Assembly: GCF_963924675.1 (NCBI RefSeq)
Contig: NW_027077394.1
Coordinates: forward strand, 310,001-374,000
DNA length: 64,000 nucleotides
Direction of reading: 5' to 3'
From: Phocoena phocoena
Lineage: Eukaryota; Chordata; Mammalia; Artiodactyla; Phocoenidae
In this document: positions 10,431 through 20,878 of the stretch, one piece after another
Position numbering within the stretch: the first letter of the stretch is position 1
How the letters are laid out: each line of letters opens with the position of its first letter
Position numbers and translations under genes: made by a program
The notes under the pieces: model-generated
The model's database searches: none
Told to the model about the DNA's origin: nothing
Seen by the model: the letters and a program-made list of their open reading frames with translations, nothing else

Positions 10431-10734
10431 ATTGGCTGGCCTGGGAAGCCTGACCGTGCCGGCCAGCCCTCCCCAGGTGTGCCTGGGTTGAGATCAATAT
10501 AAACACCGCTCCAGGCAGCAAGAGCCCCTGCAGCTGTGCCTGACGCCATTTTCTCTGCCCTGTCAGCAGTCTCGGGGCTGGGCTGGTGGGAGGGAGTGAG
10601 AGGCCACGGCTTTGTGGGTGTCCCAGTGTGAGTGGGGCTCTGCTGGACTTTCTGCAGCAGTTGCCAAGATGCTACCTGCTAAAGAAGAGGATGTGTCACC
10701 CACACCTGCTGCTGGAATTTCTCCCTGGGCACAG
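10431..10734 (+). promoter_or_regulatory. Promoter/first-exon-like stretch (candidate)
   Basis: An inverted CCAAT box (ATTGGCTGG, 10,431) lies about 67 bp before a TATA-like box (TATAAA, 10,498-10,503), the usual spacing for a TATA promoter. Downstream, an ATG at 10,669 has A at -3 and opens 22 codons that run in phase into CAG|GTGAGG, a good splice-donor match, at 10,735. I recognise neither the peptide nor a second exon. Alternatives are a captured 5' end of a host gene, part of an ERV LTR, or chance. Duplicate at 32,157-32,460, also intact. Confidence 0.25.
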
Positions 10735-11287
10735 GTGAGGAAGGAAGAAAGCAGTGGGGGCCGGGACAGCAGGGGTATCTCAGGCAGGGAAATGGAGAGC
10801 TTCCAGAAGAGCACCCAGGGCCAGGACCATCCTGGCTGGCCTGCAGGCACCAAGTCGGCTGGCATGCTGTCCCTCATGTGGCTCCATGGCCCTTCCTCTA
10901 GGTTTTCAAGTCCTTGTACATATTCAGGTGTTTAGCCTTGGAAGGGTGGGGACATTTCAGCAGCAGCTGGCCTGGGGCTCGGCCCACGTTTACTCACAGA
11001 TACCTCGGCACGGTCCCCCAGCTTTGCAGTGAGGACGCTTGTTGCGAGGAGCATGCTGGCTGAATGGGAGATGATTCCCCACCACTGACCAACTTCAGAA
11101 TTGTTTGCAATTGGAGCAAGTGCCCTGAAACGGTTTTCCTCTGTGTAACTGGTGGGTTCTGTTCTTTTTTATCTTTTTTTCGTTTTTGGTTCAAGGTAGA
11201 TTTTATTCCTCTTTTGTGTATTTACAGATATAAGCATGGAAATAATTTATTCATATAAATACATGTATGTGAAGGGAAGAATATTTT
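10735..11287. other. Captured island, right edge: unassigned
   Basis: GC-rich to about 11,050, then T-rich. The frames here (both strands at 10,563-11,258) overlap one another without any recognised motif, and I do not call them genes. Duplicate at 32,461-33,013. Confidence 0.35.
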
Positions 11288-12003
11288 CTCTGTTTTACTT
11301 TTTTTAATTTTATTTTTTTATTTTGAATTTAATTTTATATTTTTATACAGCAGGGTTTTTGGTTATCTACTTTATACATATAAATGTATGCATACCAATC
11401 CCAATATCTCAACTCCTCCCACCACCAACAGCTTTCCCCCCTTGTTGTCCATACGTTTGTTGTATACATGTGTTGCTCTATTTCTGCCTTGCAAAACGGT
11501 TCATCTGTACAATTTTTCTAGGTTCCACATATATGCATTAATATACAAGATTTGTTTTTCTCTTTCTGACTTACTTCACTCTGTATGACTTTCTCTAGAT
11601 CCATCAACGTCTCTACAAATGTCCCAATTTCATTCCTTTTTATGGCTTAGTAATATTCCATTTTATATATGTACCACATCTTTATGCATTCGTCTGTCTG
11701 TGGGCATTTAGGTTGCTTCCATTACCTGGATAGTGTAAATAGTGATGCAATGAATATTGTGGTGAATGTCTCTTTTTGATTTATGGTTTTGTCTGGGTAT
11801 ATGCCCAGTAGAGGGATTGCTGTATCATATGGTAATTCTATTCTTAGTTTTATAAGAAACTCCATAATGTTCTCCACAGTGACTGTATCAATTTACATTC
11901 CCAACAATAGTGGAAGAGGATTCCTTATCTCCACACCATTTCCAGCATTTGTTGTTTGTAGATTTTCTGATGATGCCCATTCTAATAGGTGTGAGGTGAT
12001 ACA
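11288..12003 (-). mobile_element. Truncated L1, antisense, between unique sequence and satellite
   Basis: The plus strand reads as the antisense 3' end of a cetartiodactyl-type L1: T-rich tract, TATACAGCAGGGTTTTTGG, CCATACGTTTGTTGTATAC, GGTTCCACATATATGCATTA, TTTCTGACTTACTTCACTC, TTTAGGTTGCTTCCATTACC, GGGTATATGCCCAGTAGAGG and GATTTTCTGATGATGCCCAT, ending at GTGAGGTGATAC. That is about 0.7 kb of 3' UTR and ORF2 C-terminus, and the element is 5'-truncated. Satellite resumes immediately (GAGTCTATTTCGTTGAGC). The A-rich 3' end faces the captured island on the left. I found no clear target-site duplication. It is dead. Duplicate at 33,014-33,736, with a 6-bp insertion in the CCACC tract. Confidence 0.85.
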
Positions 12004-13131
12004 CCATGGATGAGTCTATTTCGTTGAGCAAAGAGTAGGTCTTGTTTATTACGTATTTGGCTTATGGAATGGTATGTGTGCTAATTTCAATCTGTTTTTA
12101 TACAGCAGCCCAACTCAACTTTCCCCTTAAGCAAGCATAAGGTTTTTATCTAAATGTGAGACTCTGTTCGGTTTTGTAATTCAGTTTATGTGTAGCCAAG
12201 TTTACACTCCCTCTATTAGTGATATCTTATGATAATTATCTTTCTTTGTGTGACATATTTCTCTTAGAATCATCATAATTAAATCCACTCAATTTGCTGC
12301 TACAGGCCTGATGACATTGATTTCACTGCTGAGTGATATTCCGTTGTACGTAAGTAGCACAACTTCTTTATCCATTTTTTTCTTTCTGGGATATTTAATT
12401 TGTACTGGACTCGAGGTTCTTGTAAACACAGCAGCCCTAAATTTTGTGTTGGCTGTGTCTTGTTGATTTTAATTTTCCTAAGCTATAGGGCCAAAAGTGG
12501 AAGTGCCCTAGGCTCTGTAGCTTTGTTTTTTAGATGTTTCAGGATACACCATGAACATCTCCAGAGTGTCTGTTGGCAATTTACATCCCGCCCATCAGCA
12601 TAACACGGCTCCCTGTTCTCCATGGCCTGTCCTGTGTTTCTGGTTTTTACACTTTATTCAGATGGCCTTTTTGACGAATGGGAAATGTGACTTCATTGTA
12701 GTGTGGATTTCCATTGCTGGAGTGCTTGGTTGGCCAAAATGTTCATATGCGTTTTTTCCTGAATATATTCAGGAAAAATGTATACACACTTTTTGTCCAT
12801 GTGCATCACTGTCAAAGATCTGCCGCTTTTCATATGCTTTAAATGCAATTCCAATCTACCTCTTGAAATATGATTCCTGCAATTCTGCCTCGTTTTCAAG
12901 TCCTCTTTGCAGACTTACTTCGATATATTTTTGCCAATAGCTGTCATTTATCTCTGCAGGTTTGTGAATTACAGTGCCCTTGAGCTCCTTTCTTAACTCG
13001 CTTCCTTGTAAGCTGGCCACAGAACTGCAGGTTTGCTTCAGGTCATAATCAGGGTCCGGCACGGCACTCTGAGCTTTTGGTTAATTCCTCTTCCTGGTGG
13101 GAAATTAGAGTTAAATGTGCCCCTCCAGATA
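12004..13131. repeat. Diverged satellite segment (parts of two units)
   Basis: It resumes in the ATTTCGTTGAGC phase and includes the L1-like part, an imperfect palindrome at 12,730-12,800 (arms TTGGCCAAAATGTTCATATG and a mismatched partner), and the downstream block to GAAATTAGAGTTAAATGTGC. It is clearly older than the homogenised units on the right side of the window. Duplicate at 33,737-34,864. Confidence 0.8.
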
Positions 13132-16100
13132 CCTGCCTCACTCCCAGCCACATGGTGATGTGTGTCCTCAGGTTTGAGGCCATATGTGATGGGTTCCTCA
13201 TCTTTTGATGATGTGGCCCCACTGGTGTGTGCACACTCCTGCCTGGTTCCCATCCCCTTGGTGATGTGGGCCCTCTGGTGAGACTCTGATCCTGGTTGGG
13301 TTCCTCACACATCCGTGAGGTGAGCCCTCTTCTCTGAGGTCACTCCTGCCTGGCTGGCACAACCCGCCTTTTGGACTTCGGCACCCTGGTGGCAGTTGGA
13401 GCCTGCTGGGAGCCTCCTTCCCTCGGTGATGAGGCCCTCTGGCGTCAGGCCCTAACGGCAGGGTTCCCACATTTTCTGATACGAGCTAAGTGGTGCGAGA
13501 GCACTCCTGCCAGGTTCCCATCCTCATGAGCGTGTGGGCCTTCTGTTCTGAGGTCCTAACGGCTGGGTTGCTCACACTTTCATGATGTGGGCCCTCTGCT
13601 GTGAGGTCAATCCTGCCTGGCTGGTGCACGTCGCCTTGGCGACGTGGACCCTCTGGTGGCAGTTGGAGCGTGCTGGGGCCTCCTCCCCTCAGTGATGAGG
13701 GCCTTCTGGTGTCAGGCCCTAAGTGCTGGGCTCCACACATTTTCTGATGTGTGCCCAGTGGTGCGAGTCACTCCTGCCAGGTTCCCATCCCCATGGGCAT
13801 GTGGGACTTCTGTTCTGTGGTCCCAACTGCTGGGTTGCTCACAGTTTCATGATGTGGGCCCTTTGCTGTGTGTTCACTCTGGCCTGTATCCCATAGTGTC
13901 AGTGCTCTGGGCCTCCCGCTTGGAGTTTCCTACTTCTCGATTCCTCACATTTTTTATTCTATGGGCCCTCGGTTGTGCGTCTCCTCCTGCATGCCTCACT
14001 CCCAGCCCCTTCGTGATGTGTGTCCCCTTGTTTGAGGCCACATGTGCTGTGTTCCTCACCTTTCTATAATGTGGCCACACTGGTGTGAGGACACTCTTGC
14101 CTGGTTCCCATTCCCTTGGTGATGTTGGCCCCACTGGTGTTAGGACAGTCTTGCCTGGTTCCCATCACCTTGTTAATGTTGGCCCTCTGGTGAGAGTCTG
14201 ATCCTGGTTAGGTTCCTCACCCTTCTGTGAGGTGGGCCCTCTGCTCTGAGGTCACTCCTGCCTGGCTGGCACACCCCGCCTTGGCAACGTCGGCCATATG
14301 GTGGCAGTTGGAGCCTGCTGGGAGCCTCCTCCCCTCGGTGATGAGGGCCCTCTGGCCTCAGGCCCTAACTGCTGGGTTCCCACATTTTCTGATTCGTGCT
14401 AAGTGGTGCAAGGACACTCCTGCCAGGTTCCCATCCCCATGGGGATGTGAGCCTTCTGCTCTGAGGTCCCAATGGCTGTGTTTCTCACAGTTTCATGATG
14501 AGGGCCCTCTGGTGTGAGTTCACTCCGGCCTAGATCCCATAGCCTCGCTGCTCCTGGCTGCCTGCCGGAGGTTCCAACTGTGGGATTCCTCACCTTTTTT
14601 ATTCTATGTTCCCTCTGTTTTGAGGATCCTCTGGCCTGCCTCACTCCCAGCCCCTTGGTGATGTGTGTCCTCAGGTTTGAGGCCACGTGTGCTGGGTCCC
14701 TCAAATTATGGTGATGTAGCCCCACTGGTGTGAGGACACTCCTGCCTGGTTCCCATTCCCTTGGTGATGTTGGCCCTCTGGTGACAGTCTGATCCTTGTT
14801 GGGTTCCTCACACTTCTGTGAGGTGGGCTTTCTGCTCTGAGGTCACTCCTGCCTGGCTGGCATACCCCGCCTTGTTGACATCGGCCTTATGGTGGCAGTT
14901 GGAGCCTGCTGGGAGCCTCCTCCCCTCGGTGATGAGGGTCCTCTGGCCTCAGGTCCTAACTGCTGGGTTCCCACATTTTCTGATTCGTGGAAGTGGGCCG
15001 AGGACACTCCTGTCAGGTTCCCATCCCCATAGGGATGTGGGCCTTCTGCTCTGAGGTCCCATCCGCTGGGTTGCTCACAGTTTCATGATGTGGGACCTCT
15101 GCTGTGAGTTCGCTGTGGCCTGGATCCCATAGACTCTGTGCTCTGGGCGGCCTACTGGCCGGTTCCAACTGCTGGATTCCTCACAACTTTTATTCTGTGG
15201 GCTCTGTTTTGTGAGGATACTCCTGCTTGCCTCACTCCTAGCCCCTTGGAGATGTGGGTCCCCTGTTTTAGGCCACATGTTCTGGGTTCCTCACCTTTCT
15301 ATAATGTGGCCACACTTGTGTGAGGACCCTCCTGCCTGGTTCCGATCCCCTTGGTGATGTGGGCCCTCTGGTGAGAGTCTTATCCTGGCTGGTTTCCTCA
15401 CCCTTCTGTGAGGTAGGCCCTCTGCGGTGAGGTCACACCTGCCTGGCTGGCACACATCACCTTGGTGCCGTGGGCCCTCAGTTGGGAGTTAGTGTCTGCT
15501 GCGAGTCTCCGTCCGTCAGTAATGAGGGCCCTCTTGCGTCAGACCCTAACTCCTGGGCTCCCAAAATTTGCGGATGTGCGACCTGTGGTGCGAGTACACT
15601 CCTGTCAGGTTCCCAACCCCATGGGAATTTGGGCCTTCTGCTCTGAGGTCCCAACGGCTGGGTGCTCACAGTTTCATGATGAGGGCCCTCTGATGTGCGT
15701 TCATTCCGGCCTAGATCCCATAGGCTTGCTGCTCCTGGGCGCCTGCTGGGAGGTTCCAACTGCGGGATTCCTCACCTTTTTTATTCTATGGGCCCTCTGT
15801 TTTGAGGCTCCTCCTGCCTGCCTCAATCCCAGCCCCGTTGTGATGTGTGTCCTCTGGTGTGAGGCCACGTGTGCTGGGTCCCTCACCTTTCGATGATGTG
15901 GCCCCAATGGTGTGAGGACACTCGTGCCTGTTTCCCAGCCCCTTGGTGATGTGGCCCCTCTGGTGAGAGTCTGATCCTGGCTGGGTTCCTTACCGTTCTG
16001 TGAGGTGGGCCCTGTGCTCTGAGGTAACTCCTGCCTGGCTTGCTCCCATTGCCTTGGTGATGTCGGCCCTCTGGTGGCAGTTGGATCCTTTTGGAGACTC

Positions 16101-18492
16101 CTGTCCTCGGTGATGAGGTCCCTCTGGCGTCAGGCTCTAACTGCTGGGCTCCCCAGGTTTTCTGATGTGAGCCCAGTGATGCCAGGACACTCGTGAAATG
16201 TTCCCATCCCCATGGTGATATGGGCCTTCTGCTCTGAGGTTCCAAAGACTGGGTTGCTCACAGTTTCCTGATGTTAGCTCTCTGGTGTTAGTTCACTCAT
16301 TCCTAGATCCCATAGCCTCTGTACTCTGGGCCGCCTGCTGGGAAGTTCCAACTGCTGGGTTCCTCACCTTTTTTATTCTTTGGGCCCTGTGTTGGGAGGC
16401 TCCTCCTGCCTGTGTCACTCCCAGCCCCTTGATGATGTAGGTCCTCTGGTTTGTGGCCACATGTGCCAGTTTCCTCATCTTTTAGTGATGTGGCCCCACT
16501 GGTGTGAGGACACTCGTGCCTGGTTCCCGTCCCCTTGGTGATATGGGCCCTCTGGTGAGAGTCTGATCCTGGTTGGGTTCCTCACACTTCTTTGAGGTGG
16601 GCCGTCTGCTGTGAGGTCACTCCTGCCTGGCTGGCACACCCCGCCTTGGCGCCGTGGGCCCTCTTGTGGTAGTTGGAACATGCTGGGAGCCTCCTCCCCT
16701 CAGTGATGAGGGCCCTCTGGCGTCAGGCCCTAACTGCTGGGTACCCACATTTTCTGATATGTGCTAAGTGGTGCGAGGACACTCCTGCCATGCTCCCAAC
16801 ACCTTGGGGATGTGGACCTTCTGCTCTGAGGTCCAAATGGCTGGGTTGCTCGCAGTTTCATGATGTGGACCCTCTGCTGTGAGTTTACTGCGGCCTGAAT
16901 CGCATAGACTTGGTGCTCTTGGTCGCCTGCTGGGAGGTTCCCATTGCTGGATTCCTCAGCTTTTTTATTCTATGGGCCCTGTGTTGTGAGGCTACTCCTG
17001 CCTGCCTCATTCCGAGCCCCTTGGAGATGTGGGTCTTCTGGTTTAGGCCACATGTGCTGGGTTCCTCACCTTTCTATGATGTGGCCACACTGGTGTGAAG
17101 ACTCTCCTGCCTGGTTCTGATCACCTTGGTGATGTGGGCCCTCTGGTGAGAGTCTTATCCTGGCTGTGTTCCTCACCCTTCTGTGAGGTAGGCCCTCTGC
17201 GGTGAGGTCACTCCTACCTGGCTGTCACACGTCACCTTGGCGACGTGGGCCCTCAGTTGGGTGTTGGTGCCTGATTGGAGTCTCCTCCCCTTGGTAATGA
17301 GGGCCCTCTGGCGTCAGGCCCTAACTCCTGGGTTCGCTAAATTCTCTGCTGTGTGCCCTGTGGTGCGAGTACACTTCTGACAGGTTCCCAACCCCATGGG
17401 AATGTGGGCCTTCTGCTCTGAGATCCCAACGCCTAGGTTGCTCACAGTTTCATGATGACGGCCCTCTGGTGTGAGATCACTCTGGCCTGGATCCCATAGT
17501 CTCGCTGCTCCTGGCCGCCTGCTGGGAGGTTCCAACTGCGGGATTCTTCACCTGTTTAATTCTATGGTCCCTCTGTTTTGAGGCTCCTCCTGCCTGCCTC
17601 AATCCCAGCTCCCTTGTGATGTGTGTCCTCTGGTTTGAGGCCACGTGTGCTGGGTCCCTCACTTTTCGGTGATGTGGCCCCACTAGTGTGAGGACACTCC
17701 TGCCTGGTTCCCATTCCCTTGGTGATGTGGGCCCTCTGGTGAGAATCTGATCCTCTTTGGTTCTTCACACTTCTGTGAGGTTGACCCTCTGCTCTGAGGT
17801 CACTCCTGCCTGGTTGTCGCACTCCGCATTGGCGACGTCGCCCCTCTGGTAGCAGTCGGAGCTGGCTGGGAGCCACCGCCCCTCGGTGATGAGGGCCCTC
17901 TGGCATCAGGCACTAATTGCTGGGCTCCCCACATTTTTTCATGTGTGCCCACTCTTGCGATGACACTCCTGCTTGTTTCCCTTCCCCATGGGGATGTGGG
18001 CCTTCTGCTCTGAGGTCACAACGGCTGGGTTGCTTACAGAATCACAATGAGGGCCCTCTGTTGTGAGTTCATGCCGGCCTGGATCTCATAGCCTCAGTGC
18101 TCTGGGCCGCCTGCTAGGAAGATCCAACTGCTGGTTTCCACACCTTTTGTATACAATGGGACATGTGTTGTGAGGTTAATCCTGCCTGCCTCACTCCGAA
18201 ACCCATGGTGATGTGGGTCCTCTGGTTTGAGGCCACATGTGCTGGGTACCTCAACTTTTGATGATGTGGCCCCACGGGTGTGAGGACACTCCTGCCTGGT
18301 TCCCATCACCTTGGTGATGTGGGCCCTCTGGGGAGAGTCTGATCCTGGCTGGGTTCCCTACCATTCTGTGAGGTGGGCCCTCTGATGTCAGGTCACTCCT
18401 GCCTGGCTAGCTCACATCGCCTTGGCGACGTGGGCCCTCTGTTGGCCACTGGAGCATGCTGGGAGCCTCCTACTCCCGTGAATGATGGCCCT
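13132..18492. repeat. Second satellite: 592-bp higher-order unit of 11 x ~54-bp monomers (copy A)
   Basis: The landmark GGTGAGAGTCTGATCC (or close variants) lies near 13,274, 14,184, 14,778, 15,369, 15,961, 16,552, 17,143, 17,736 and 18,330. The spacing is 591-594 bp, except for the first interval of 910 bp. Inside each unit a shorter motif, roughly GATGTGGGCCCTCTGGTGTGAGG then CCTGCC...GGTTCC, recurs every 52-58 bp. In the unit from 14,177 the monomers lie near 14,177, 14,233, 14,291, 14,343, ~14,395, 14,448, 14,501, ~14,553, 14,607, 14,663 and 14,716. The 910-bp interval equals 17 monomers (11 + 6), which fits whole-monomer exchange. GC-rich, stop-containing in all frames over any length, and not coding. 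The family is unknown to me. Confidence 0.88.
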
Positions 18493-18853
18493 GGAAAAAA
18501 TGCATATGCCCTTTTTGGCCAAGTGCTTCATTGACGAGGTTCTGCCACTTCTCTTATGCTTTCAGAGCAATTCACGTCTACCTCCTGAAATCGGATTCCA
18601 GCAATTCTGCCCCACTGTCAAGTCCTCTTCGCAGCCTTAATTCAATATATTTTTGTACGATTTCTGTCATTTATAAGTCTGCAGGTATGTGAATGACAGT
18701 GCCCCTGAGCTCCTTTCCTCAACTCGCTTTCTTGTGAGCTGGCCACAAAACCGCAGGATTGCTTCAGGCCCTAATTTTGTTCCAGCACGGCATACTGAGC
18801 CTTTGGTTAATTCCTATTCCTGATGGGAAATGAGTGTTAAAATTGCCCGTGCA
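18493..18853. repeat. Satellite resumes at the palindrome's right half
   Basis: Starts with GGAAAAAATGCATATGCCC, the right arm only; the left arm and centre are missing. It runs in normal order to TTGCCCGTGCA, where an L1 interrupts it. With the L1 and its duplicated target removed, the distance to the next palindrome at 20,879 gives a normal unit of about 1,745 bp. Confidence 0.85.
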
Positions 18854-19525
18854 TACTGGGCATATACCCTGAGAAAACCAAAATTCAAAAAGAGTCATGT
18901 ACCAAAATGTTCATTGCAGCTCTATTTACAATAGCCCGGAGATGGAAAGAACCTAAGCGCCCATCATCGGACGAATGGATAAAGAAGATGTGGCACATAT
19001 ACACAATGGAATATTACTCAGCCTTAAAAAGAAATGAAACTGAGTTATTTGTAATGAGATGGATAGACCTAGAGTCTGTCATACAGAGTGAAGTAAGTCA
19101 GAAAGAAAAAGACAAATAGCGTATGCTAACACATATATATGGAATTTAAAGGAAAAAAATGTCATGAAGAACCTAGGGATAAGACAGGAATAGAGGCGCA
19201 GACCTACTGGAGAACGGAATTGAGGATATGGGGAGGGGGAATGGTGAGTTTTGACAGGGCGAGAGAGAGTCATGGACATATACACACTAACAAATGTAGT
19301 AAGGTAGATAGCAAGGGGGAAGCAGCCGCAAGGCACAGGGATATTAGCTCGGGGCATTGGGACAGCCTGGAGGGGTGGAAGGGGGACAGAGGAAGGGAGG
19401 GAGACACAAGAGGGAAGACACAGGGAGCATATGTATATGTATAGCTGATTCACTTTGTTATAAAGCAAAAACTAACACACCATTGTAAAGCAATTATACC
19501 CCAATAAAGATGTTAAAAAAAATAT
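18854..19525 (+). mobile_element. 5'-truncated L1 with A-rich tail and 11-bp target-site duplication
   Basis: Begins within ORF2 at TACTGGGCATATACCC and ends in CCCCAATAAAGATGTT followed by an A-run. The target-site duplication TTGCCCGTGCA lies at 18,843-18,853 and 19,526-19,536; the unbroken satellite has CATTTGCCCGTGCAGAC at this point, so the insertion site is clear. About 670 bp long. Truncation, A-tail and target duplication are the hallmarks of target-primed reverse transcription. The same insertion with the same duplicated target is in copy B, so it predates the module duplication. Confidence 0.93.
18907..19119 (+). pseudogene. L1 ORF2p C-terminal remnant
   Basis: About 70 codons remain open to the natural stop. 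The translation shows ALFTIARRWKEPKRPSSD and then WIKKMWHIYTMEYYSALK, the conserved C-terminal text of mammalian ORF2p. The endonuclease and reverse transcriptase domains are absent because the element is 5'-truncated, so it cannot function. Duplicate at 40,641-40,853. Confidence 0.85.
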
Positions 19526-20878
19526 TTGCCCGTGCACACACCTACAGATAGTCTCCCATTGGTTCTCCGTATTCCTGTTCATCTTGCGCAGAAATTGCAA
19601 ACAGTGCCAAACAGGAGGTTAAAGACACTGACTCTCCAAATGGGGAGAGTGTAAGTAAAGGGTCTGGAATGGTGAACCTGAGTACCAGGGGACGAAAACA
19701 GACATGCATGTAAAAAGGTTTCCCAGTCACACGGTGGAGCATACTCTGGGTTTCCCATGCATGTTTTAGCTGGAGGAAGAATCCCTTGAACCTGGAGAGT
19801 TGGGAACCATGGAATGTGTACCAGGCAGTATGACATCAAAGGGTCTGCATTTGCTCACTGAACCTCACCAATGCTATCAGCCCAAAGGGTCCAGCCTTAT
19901 CTCTCACCCAGCTCTGGTTGTAGATGTGGTAAACCAGGTTGCATCACATGCCCTGTGTGAGTTATTTAAGAATTGCTCTCTATTTCACTGTCATTGTGTT
20001 TTGTTTTTGAAATTCTTTTTTGACACTGGGATTTATCGGATTTTCACTGCTGCGTTAATGCTGCTGTAAACACTCTTGATTCTCTTACGGAGACATATAA
20101 ATCCATGGGTTTTAAGATTCTTCCTCGTCAGGTATATTCCTAGGCGTTGAATATGTGGTGTTGAGTCCATTTCGTTGAGCAAGGAGTAGGTCTTGTCTAT
20201 TACATATTTGGCTTATGGAACGGTATCTGTGCTAATTTCAGTCTCTGGTTTTATGCAGCACTCCAACGCACCTTTCTCCACAAGCAAGCACAAGTTGGTT
20301 TTCTAAATTTGAGACTGTTCTGTTTTGTAATTCAGTTCATGTGTAGTCAAGATTACATACTGTGTATTAGTGATATTTTATGATGTTTCTATTTATGTGT
20401 GACTTATTTCACGTAGAATCACCATACCTGAATCCACTCACTTTGCCTCTATGGGCCTGAAGACACAGATTTCATTGCTGAGTGATATTCCATTGTACGT
20501 ACGTACCACAACTTCTTTATCCATTGTTTGCTCTCTGAGATATTTGCCTGGTACTGTAAACGAGGTTCTTGTGAACAGAGAGGTCCCAAACTTTGAGGTG
20601 GCTGGGTGTTTTTGATTTTAATTTCCCTAAGCTGTAGGACCATAAGTGGAAGTGCCATAGGCTGTGTTGCTTTGTTTCTTACGTGTTTCAGGAAACACAT
20701 AACACTTCTCCAGAATGGCTGTCGGCAATTTACATCATATGCATCAGCATAATAAGGATCCCTGTTCTCCATTGCCTGTCCGCCGTTTCTGGATTTTACA
20801 ATTTTTTTAAATGGCCCTTTTGCCCTGGGGGACACTGAGACTTCAGTTGAGTGCAGATTTATTTACAAGCTTGCTTGG
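19526..20878. repeat. Satellite, remainder of the L1-interrupted unit
   Basis: Continues from the target-site duplication through CACACCTACAGATAGTCTCC to the next palindrome. Moderately diverged from the homogenised units. The minus-strand L1-like frame at 20,449-20,835 differs from its copy-B counterpart at several residues. Confidence 0.85.

Noticed and set aside
13038..18309. Histidine- and arginine-rich minus-strand frames with a zinc-finger look (HH...QRTHIT)
   Set aside because: The ~54-bp period does not fit the 84-bp zinc-finger repeat, no paired cysteines are present, and stops interrupt every frame.
13132..18492. Three 592-bp units (1,776 bp) nearly equal the main satellite period (1,747 bp)
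   Set aside because: The sequences are unrelated and the periods differ by about 29 bp, so I treat it as coincidence.
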